DNA from: Bacillus benzoevorans
GTDB lineage: Bacteria > Bacillota > Bacilli > Bacillales > Cytobacillaceae
Direction: 5' to 3'
Length of the DNA stretch: 46,332 nucleotides
Assembly (NCBI RefSeq): GCF_014207535.1
Contig: NZ_JACHGK010000025.1
Coordinates: 526 to 46,857 of the forward strand
In this document: positions 41,686 to 46,332 of the stretch, piece by piece
Layout: every line of letters starts with the position of its first letter
Numbering within the stretch: position 1 is the first letter of the stretch
The notes under the pieces: model-generated
The model's input: the letters and a program-made list of their open reading frames with translations, nothing else
Told to the model about the DNA's origin: nothing
Databases searched by the model: none
Translations under genes and position numbers: made by a program

Positions 41686-43236
41686 ATGGGGAAGGCCATG
41701 CTAGAGAATCAAGAAATAGTTGTCGTTCTTGATTTCGGAAGTCAGTATAATCAATTAATTACAAGAAGAATCAGAGAATTCGGCGTGTATAGTGAATTGC
41801 ATCCGCACACAATCACAGCTGAAGAAATTAAACAAATGAATCCAAAGGGAATTATTTTTTCTGGTGGTCCTAACAGTGTGTATGACGAAAATGCTTTTCG
41901 TTGTGACGAAGCCATTTTTGACCTTGGTCTGCCAATCATGGGCATCTGCTATGGTATGCAGCTGATGACACAGCATTTCGGCGGGAAAGTTGAACCAGCG
42001 GCACATCGTGAGTATGGTAAGGCAGAAATTCAAGTGAAAACGGACTCTAAGCTGTTCGGTGAACTTCCAAAAGAGCAGATTGTTTGGATGAGCCATGGTG
42101 ACTTGGTCGTAGAAACACCTGCTGGTTTTACTGTTGATGCTACAAGTGCTTCATGTCCAATTGCGTCTATGAGCGATGCATCAAGAAACCTTTATGCTGT
42201 TCAATTCCACCCAGAGGTACGCCATTCCGTTTATGGAAATGAATTATTGAAAAACTTCGTGTTTTCTGTTTGCGGCTGTACAGGCAATTGGTCTATGGAG
42301 AATTTCATTGAGATTGAAATGGAAAAAATCCGTCAGACTGTCGGTGATAAGCAAGTCCTTTGTGCGCTTAGCGGCGGGGTAGACTCATCAGTAGTAGCCG
42401 TTCTGATCCATAAAGCAATCGGAGATCAATTAACATGTATTTTTGTCGATAATGGTTTGCTTCGTAAAGGTGAAGCGGATAGTGTTATGAAAACTTTTGC
42501 CGAAGGCTTCAAAATGAAAGTGATCAAAGTGGATGCACAAGAGCGTTTCCTTTCGAAATTAGCGGGCATCGATGATCCCGAGAAGAAACGTAAAATTATC
42601 GGTAATGAATTTATTTATGTATTTGATGATGAAGCGAAAAAGCTTCAAGGCATTGATTATTTGGCGCAGGGTACGCTTTATACTGACGTCATTGAGAGTG
42701 GTACAGCTACTGCACAAACAATCAAATCTCACCACAATGTAGGCGGACTGCCTGAGGATATGGAGTTTACCTTAATTGAACCGCTAAACACGCTTTTTAA
42801 AGATGAAGTACGTGCAGTTGGAACAGAACTTGGCATTCCTGATGAAATCGTATGGCGCCAGCCGTTCCCAGGACCTGGTCTTGGTATTCGTGTCCTTGGT
42901 GAGATTACGGAAGATAAGCTCGAGATTGTGCGTGAGTCAGATTATATTTTGCGTGAAGAAATTAAAAATGCAGGTTTGGAACGTGACATTTGGCAATACT
43001 TTACTGTCCTGCCGAACATCCGCAGTGTCGGTGTAATGGGAGACGGACGCACATATGATTATACAATCGGCATCCGTGCTGTCACATCTATTGATGGGAT
43101 GACTTCTGACTGGGCACGTATTCCTTGGGAAGTATTAGAAGTGATTTCTACAAGGATTGTCAACGAAGTCGCTCATGTAAATAGAGTTGTATACGATATA
43201 ACAAGCAAGCCGCCTGTAACAATTGAGTGGGAATAA
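41686..43236 (+). CDS. guaA: GMP synthase (glutamine-hydrolysing)
   Basis: A 516-residue enzyme making GMP from XMP, ATP and glutamine, the last step of guanine nucleotide synthesis. The class I glutamine amidotransferase domain has the nucleophile Cys88 (GICYGMQLM) and FHPEV with its catalytic His. The ATP-pyrophosphatase domain has the P-loop SGGVDSS (residues 229-235), and the dimerisation domain ends TSKPPVTIEWE. ATG 41686 has SD GGGGTGA at 8 bases; ATG 41698 and GTG 41674 are alternatives. A terminator separates it from pbuG, which has its own riboswitch. Confidence 0.97.
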   Translation: MGKAMLENQEIVVVLDFGSQYNQLITRRIREFGVYSELHPHTITAEEIKQMNPKGIIFSGGPNSVYDENAFRCDEAIFDLGLPIMGICYGMQLMTQHFGGKVEPAAHREYGKAEIQVKTDSKLFGELPKEQIVWMSHGDLVVETPAGFTVDATSASCPIASMSDASRNLYAVQFHPEVRHSVYGNELLKNFVFSVCGCTGNWSMENFIEIEMEKIRQTVGDKQVLCALSGGVDSSVVAVLIHKAIGDQLTCIFVDNGLLRKGEADSVMKTFAEGFKMKVIKVDAQERFLSKLAGIDDPEKKRKIIGNEFIYVFDDEAKKLQGIDYLAQGTLYTDVIESGTATAQTIKSHHNVGGLPEDMEFTLIEPLNTLFKDEVRAVGTELGIPDEIVWRQPFPGPGLGIRVLGEITEDKLEIVRESDYILREEIKNAGLERDIWQYFTVLPNIRSVGVMGDGRTYDYTIGIRAVTSIDGMTSDWARIPWEVLEVISTRIVNEVAHVNRVVYDITSKPPVTIEWE

Positions 43237-43240
43237 ATAT

Positions 43241-43281
43241 GCGAACAATGGAAAAGTGAACATAGTAATTGTTCGCTTTTT
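43241..43281 (+). terminator. intrinsic terminator of guaA
   Basis: GCGAACAAT (43241-43249) pairs perfectly with ATTGTTCGC (43268-43276), then five T. Confidence 0.92.
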
Positions 43282-43284
43282 CTA

Positions 43285-43312
43285 TTGACACCTCTAGAGC
43301 CTGTGGTACAAT
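43285..43312 (+). promoter_or_regulatory. sigma-A promoter of pbuG
   Basis: TTGACA (43285-43290), a 16-base spacer and TACAAT (43307-43312), upstream of the riboswitch. Confidence 0.75.
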
Positions 43313-43340
43313 GTTTTTTGTAATATTATTTTAAAATAAC

Positions 43341-43407
43341 TTCGTATAATCTTGGGGATATGGCCCAAAAGTTTCTACCAAGCTGCCGTAAATAGCTTGA
43401 CTACGAG
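43341..43407 (+). ncRNA. purine riboswitch, guanine class
   Basis: The conserved aptamer core is present. Outer stem TTCGTA/TACGAG comes first, then TATAATCTTGGGGATATGG, the P2 arm, GTTTCTACC, and the P3 hairpin around GCCGTAAAT. The joining strand GACTAC carries C at the ligand-specifying position (C74 of xpt), so guanine or hypoxanthine is the expected ligand, rather than adenine. A terminator hairpin lies downstream, which fits control of pbuG by premature termination at high guanine. Confidence 0.96.
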
Positions 43408-43463
43408 TTGATGATGAGGAGATTCGTGACGTCTGTCTGGAATATTTCTCATTATTGTGGTCA

Positions 43464-43500
43464 AGCACTTCGATATGCTATCGGGGTGCTCTTTTTATTT
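43464..43500 (+). terminator. riboswitch expression-platform terminator
   Basis: AGCACTTCGATA (43464-43475) pairs with TATCGGGGTGCT (43479-43490, two wobble pairs) and a T-rich tail follows. It would form when the aptamer is bound. Confidence 0.88.
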
Positions 43501-43621
43501 TGTGAAAACATGATGCGTTATAGCGCGGATTCGTGGGTATTATACATACTAATTACTATGACGAAAAAATTCATGTTTATCAAAAGTCATCTTACACATG
43601 ACTAACTATAGGAGGAGCTTC

Positions 43622-44950
43622 ATGAAGAAGTATTTTCAATTTGAAGAGCTTGGAACAAGTTATCGCCAGGAGATACTTGGCGGATTAACAACATTCCTTG
43701 CAATGGCTTATATTTTAGTGGTAAACCCAATTACGCTAACCTTAGCCGATATTCCGGATTTACCCGATGCACTTCGTATGGATTATGGTGCTGTATTTGT
43801 AGCAACGGCATTATCTGCGGCAATTGGATCGATCATCATGGGATTGATCGCCAGATACCCGCTTGCGCTTGCGCCAGGACTTGGTTTGAATGCATTTTTC
43901 GGTTATACGGTAGTGCTTGGAAGCGGCATTCCATGGCAGCACGCTCTTGGCGCTGTATTTATCTCAAGTATGTTCTTTTTAATATTAACTTTAACAGGGC
44001 TTCGCGAAAAACTGATTAATGCTATACCCGAAGAACTAAAGTATGCGATAGGTGCTGGGATAGGTTTGTTTATTACGTTTATTGGGCTGCAAACCTCCGG
44101 AATTATCGTGAAAAATGACGCGACTCTTGTAGGCCTTGGTGATTTAACCGAGCCGAATACACTTCTTTCTATCTTTGGAATTTTAGTTACGGTCATTTTG
44201 ATGACCAAGGGAGTTAAAGGCGGCGTTTTTTATGGAATGATTATTACGGTTATTGTAGGAATGATTTTCGGGTTGATTCATAAGCCGTCAGGAATCGTTG
44301 ATCAAGTACCGAGTATTGCTCCAACTTTTGGTCAAGTATTCACATCATTCAATGACCCGGCATTTTATACAACAACAATGATGGGGATCATTTTAACCTT
44401 CCTGTTTGTTGATTTCTTTGATAATGCGGGAACCTTAGTAGCGGTTGCGAATCAGGCAGGGCTTGTAAAAAACAATAGACTGCCGCGTGCAGGTAATGCC
44501 TTGCTTTCTGACTCCATTGCTTCTGTTTCAGGGTCAATTTTAGGTACATCTACGGTGACATCCTATGTAGAATCATCTGCCGGTGTAGCCGCAGGTGCGC
44601 GTACTGGATTTGCATCACTGGTAACAGCGGCATGTTTCTTATTGTCATTGTTCTTCTTCCCGTTATTGGAGGTTGTCACATCAGCAGTAACAGCACCAGC
44701 TTTGATTATCGTCGGTGTATTGATGGTTTCTTCTTTGGGGAAAATACAATGGCCAAAATTCGAAGTGGCAGTACCAGCATTTTTAACAATGATTACAATG
44801 CCTTTATCATACAGCATTGCCACAGGGATTGCGGTCGGATTCATATTCTACCCGATTACCATGATTATCAGCGGACGCCGCAAAGAAATCAGTCCTATTA
44901 TGTATTTGTTCTTTATTATCTTTATTTTGTATTTTATCTTCTTAAAATAA
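43622..44950 (+). CDS. pbuG: guanine/hypoxanthine permease PbuG
   Basis: A 442-residue membrane protein of the NCS2/AzgA purine permease family, with about 12 to 14 spans. Family motifs are GGLTTFLAMAYILVVNP near the start, PLALAPGLGLNAFFGYTVV (~residues 80-98), and DFFDNAGTLVAVANQAG. ATG 43622 has SD GGAGGAG; the frame upstream has no role. The guanine riboswitch before it matches the role of purine base uptake. Confidence 0.95.
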   Translation: MKKYFQFEELGTSYRQEILGGLTTFLAMAYILVVNPITLTLADIPDLPDALRMDYGAVFVATALSAAIGSIIMGLIARYPLALAPGLGLNAFFGYTVVLGSGIPWQHALGAVFISSMFFLILTLTGLREKLINAIPEELKYAIGAGIGLFITFIGLQTSGIIVKNDATLVGLGDLTEPNTLLSIFGILVTVILMTKGVKGGVFYGMIITVIVGMIFGLIHKPSGIVDQVPSIAPTFGQVFTSFNDPAFYTTTMMGIILTFLFVDFFDNAGTLVAVANQAGLVKNNRLPRAGNALLSDSIASVSGSILGTSTVTSYVESSAGVAAGARTGFASLVTAACFLLSLFFFPLLEVVTSAVTAPALIIVGVLMVSSLGKIQWPKFEVAVPAFLTMITMPLSYSIATGIAVGFIFYPITMIISGRRKEISPIMYLFFIIFILYFIFLK

Positions 44951-44966
44951 ATACGTTCATTGATGA

Positions 44967-45002
44967 AGAACCGGCTGGAGAATTTATGCCGGTTCTTTTT
45001 TA
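44967..45002 (+). terminator. intrinsic terminator after pbuG
   Basis: AGAACCGGC (44967-44975) pairs perfectly with GCCGGTTCT (44988-44996), then a T-run. Confidence 0.92.
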
Positions 45003-45043
45003 TGCAGATGTGATGCAGAGAAAAGTATAAGTCAAATCAATTG

Positions 45044-45880
45044 CTATGGACGTAACTTTTTAAGGATAGCGGATTCGAGCCGTTTCCAAGGCAGCAGGGT
45101 TTTGAGGAGAATACTTTTTTTAACCCCCTTCCCTACAGGATAACGGAGATTTGGCACTGCAGGCTGGGCTGCGATTGAAGCGACCAGCTTAGCTACTTCT
45201 AAAGGATCACCGTGGTCTGCTTTTCCACTTTCAATTTTATTTATTAGGGTTTTCATATAGGGAAGGTAAGGTGATGTTTCCCTTAGTTTAATTTGACCCA
45301 TACCCGACCAGATATTAGTTTGGTAGGAACCTGGCTCTATCAGGGAGACATCAATTCCAAACGGCTTCAGCTCCAGCCTTAAGCTCTCGCTGTATCCCTC
45401 AAGTGCATGTTTGGAGGAGACGTAAGCGGATAATCCAGGAAAGCCGATTCTCCCGCTAATACTGCTTACATTGATAATTCTGCCTTGCTTTCTAGCTCTC
45501 ATGAAAGGAAGAACAGCTTGAGTAACTGCAATCACTCCGAAAAAATTTGTTTCAAATTGTGAACGGTAGTCATCAACTGTAAGTTCTTCGCTAAACCCGC
45601 CGCGGGCAAATCCTGCATTATTGACAAGCACATCAACTGATGAAAGTTCTTTAAGCGTGGATCTAAACTGTTCGATTGATTCGGCGGATGTAACATCCAG
45701 TGAAGACACACGAATATTTTCCGCTGCATGTTTTTTCTTTGCGAGTTCCAATAAAGGTGCCGACTTTTTTACATCTCTCATAGCGGCTATAACAATAAAG
45801 CCTGCGCAAGCCAATTCTACTGCACTCAACATACCAAATCCACTTGATGAACCTGTTACAATAGCTATCTTATTGTTCAT
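45044..45880 (-). CDS. short-chain dehydrogenase/reductase (SDR)
   Basis: A 278-residue classical SDR. The nucleotide-binding TGSSSGFG is at residues ~9-16, NNAG at ~88-91, the catalytic Ser in NVSSISG, and YxxxK as YVSSKHALEG, all intact. The C-terminal ~60 residues are basic and amphipathic (SILLKTLLPWKRLESAILKKLRP), as in SDRs that touch membranes or lipid substrates. ATG 45880 has SD AAAAGGTGA at 5 bases; ATG 45886 and GTG 45889 overlap it. The substrate cannot be read from sequence. It is transcribed away from the rRNA operon. Confidence 0.9.
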   Translation of the reverse strand: MNNKIAIVTGSSSGFGMLSAVELACAGFIVIAAMRDVKKSAPLLELAKKKHAAENIRVSSLDVTSAESIEQFRSTLKELSSVDVLVNNAGFARGGFSEELTVDDYRSQFETNFFGVIAVTQAVLPFMRARKQGRIINVSSISGRIGFPGLSAYVSSKHALEGYSESLRLELKPFGIDVSLIEPGSYQTNIWSGMGQIKLRETSPYLPYMKTLINKIESGKADHGDPLEVAKLVASIAAQPAVPNLRYPVGKGVKKSILLKTLLPWKRLESAILKKLRP

Positions 45881-46015
45881 GAGCATCACCTTTTCTATTA
45901 TTGATACTTACTGTTTTCTGAAATCAGGATAAATAAAATTGAATTTAATTGTAGTGTACAATCTAGGAATGATTTTCGCAGTAAGTATAATGTCCAAATT
46001 ATTTCAAAGAAAAGG

Positions 46016-46044
46016 TTGACCTTTATATAATTACCTGATATATT
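46016..46044 (+). promoter_or_regulatory. rRNA operon promoter P1
   Basis: TTGACC (46016-46021), a 17-base spacer and TATATT (46039-46044). Confidence 0.85.
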
Positions 46045-46111
46045 AATGAACGTCGCTGCGAGACGGTATGAAAATGAAATCGCGGCAGATAAAATCACTT
46101 TTAAAAAGTTG

Positions 46112-46140
46112 TTGACTTTCTGAAAGTGATGTGGTAAATT
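46112..46140 (+). promoter_or_regulatory. rRNA operon promoter P2
   Basis: TTGACT (46112-46117), a 17-base spacer and TAAATT (46135-46140). Tandem P1/P2 is the usual Bacillus rrn arrangement. Confidence 0.85.
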
Positions 46141-46170
46141 AATATAGTCGCCTTTGAGCGGCATATAAAT

Positions 46171-46184
46171 TGCTCTTTGAAAAC
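46171..46184 (+). promoter_or_regulatory. boxA antitermination element
   Basis: TGCTCTTTGAAAAC matches the boxA element of Bacillus rRNA leaders, bound by Nus factors. Confidence 0.85.
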
Positions 46185-46256
46185 TAAACAAACAAAAACG
46201 TCAACGTTAATTCTTGTTGTTAATAACAACACAAATATATGAGCTAACTCATACTC

Positions 46257-46332
46257 TTTATTGGAGAGTTTGATCCTGGCTCAGGACGAACGCTGGCGGC
46301 GTGCCTAATACATGCAAGTCGAGCGGACTTTT
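46257..46332 (+). rRNA. 16S ribosomal RNA, 5' end (cut by the window)
   Basis: It begins TTTATTGGAGAGTTTGATCC, followed by the universal 27F region and the GCAAGTCGAGCGGA segment typical of Bacillaceae. Only the first ~76 bases are present. Confidence 0.97.

Noticed and set aside
43408..43605. Plus-strand ORF after the riboswitch
   Set aside because: It spans the riboswitch terminator, so it is leader RNA, not a gene.
44632..45030. Plus-strand ORF overlapping the end of pbuG
   Set aside because: Out-of-frame shadow that continues through the pbuG terminator.

Overview
The window is chromosomal DNA of an endospore-forming, low-GC Gram-positive bacterium of the Bacillaceae. The gene order matches the Bacillus subtilis ydiB-ydiL-groESL and yeaC-yeaD-yebA-guaA-pbuG neighbourhoods. 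It also carries an HrcA/CIRCE-controlled groE operon, a guanine riboswitch, spore-surface proteins and a Bacillus-type rRNA operon start. The species cannot be named from the sequence; a Neobacillus/Mesobacillus-like genome is a reasonable guess.

Layout. 1-2.3 kb: a 52-bp tandem repeat and a DUF4153 membrane protein. 2.4-12.3 kb: conserved backbone, made of the tRNA t6A operon tsaE-tsaB-rimI-tsaD, a cluster of DnaA boxes in the convergent spacer, abcF (ydiF), moaC, rex, ydiK, ydiL and groES-groEL. The tatAy-tatCy pair found after rex in B. subtilis is absent.

12.4-18.3 kb: a small accessory block. It has a SEC-C protein behind a structured leader, a short basic protein, a DUF6241-like gene present twice (one copy broken by a nonsense codon), a PP2C-like phosphatase cassette flanked by a 31-bp direct repeat, and an uncharacterised coiled-coil protein. 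18.4-24.4 kb: a probable sporulation locus with two ATP-grasp proteins, two CsxC-like exosporium paralogues and a third spore-coat-like gene, some with sigma-K-like promoters.

24.5-31.7 kb: metabolic and transport genes: a DUF1284 protein, an ArsB/NhaD-type permease, a thioesterase, feoA with a FeoB split into separate GTPase and membrane proteins, a small unknown and an MBL-fold hydrolase. 32.2-36.9 kb: a cell-surface module of two secreted proteins that share a repeated ~25-residue motif, a class D sortase, and a CwlO-like coiled-coil/3D-domain protein.

37.1-46.3 kb: the backbone resumes with MoxR ATPase/DUF58/transglutaminase, guaA with a PurBox-like site, pbuG under a guanine riboswitch, an SDR enzyme, tandem rRNA promoters and the first bases of 16S rRNA.

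The best candidates for new biology are the sortase D module with its shared repeats (one partner has no sorting signal), the spore ATP-grasp/CsxC locus, the duplicated DUF6241 genes around the PP2C cassette, and the leader of the SEC-C gene. Identifications come from reading protein motifs and recalled family knowledge; no search was run.
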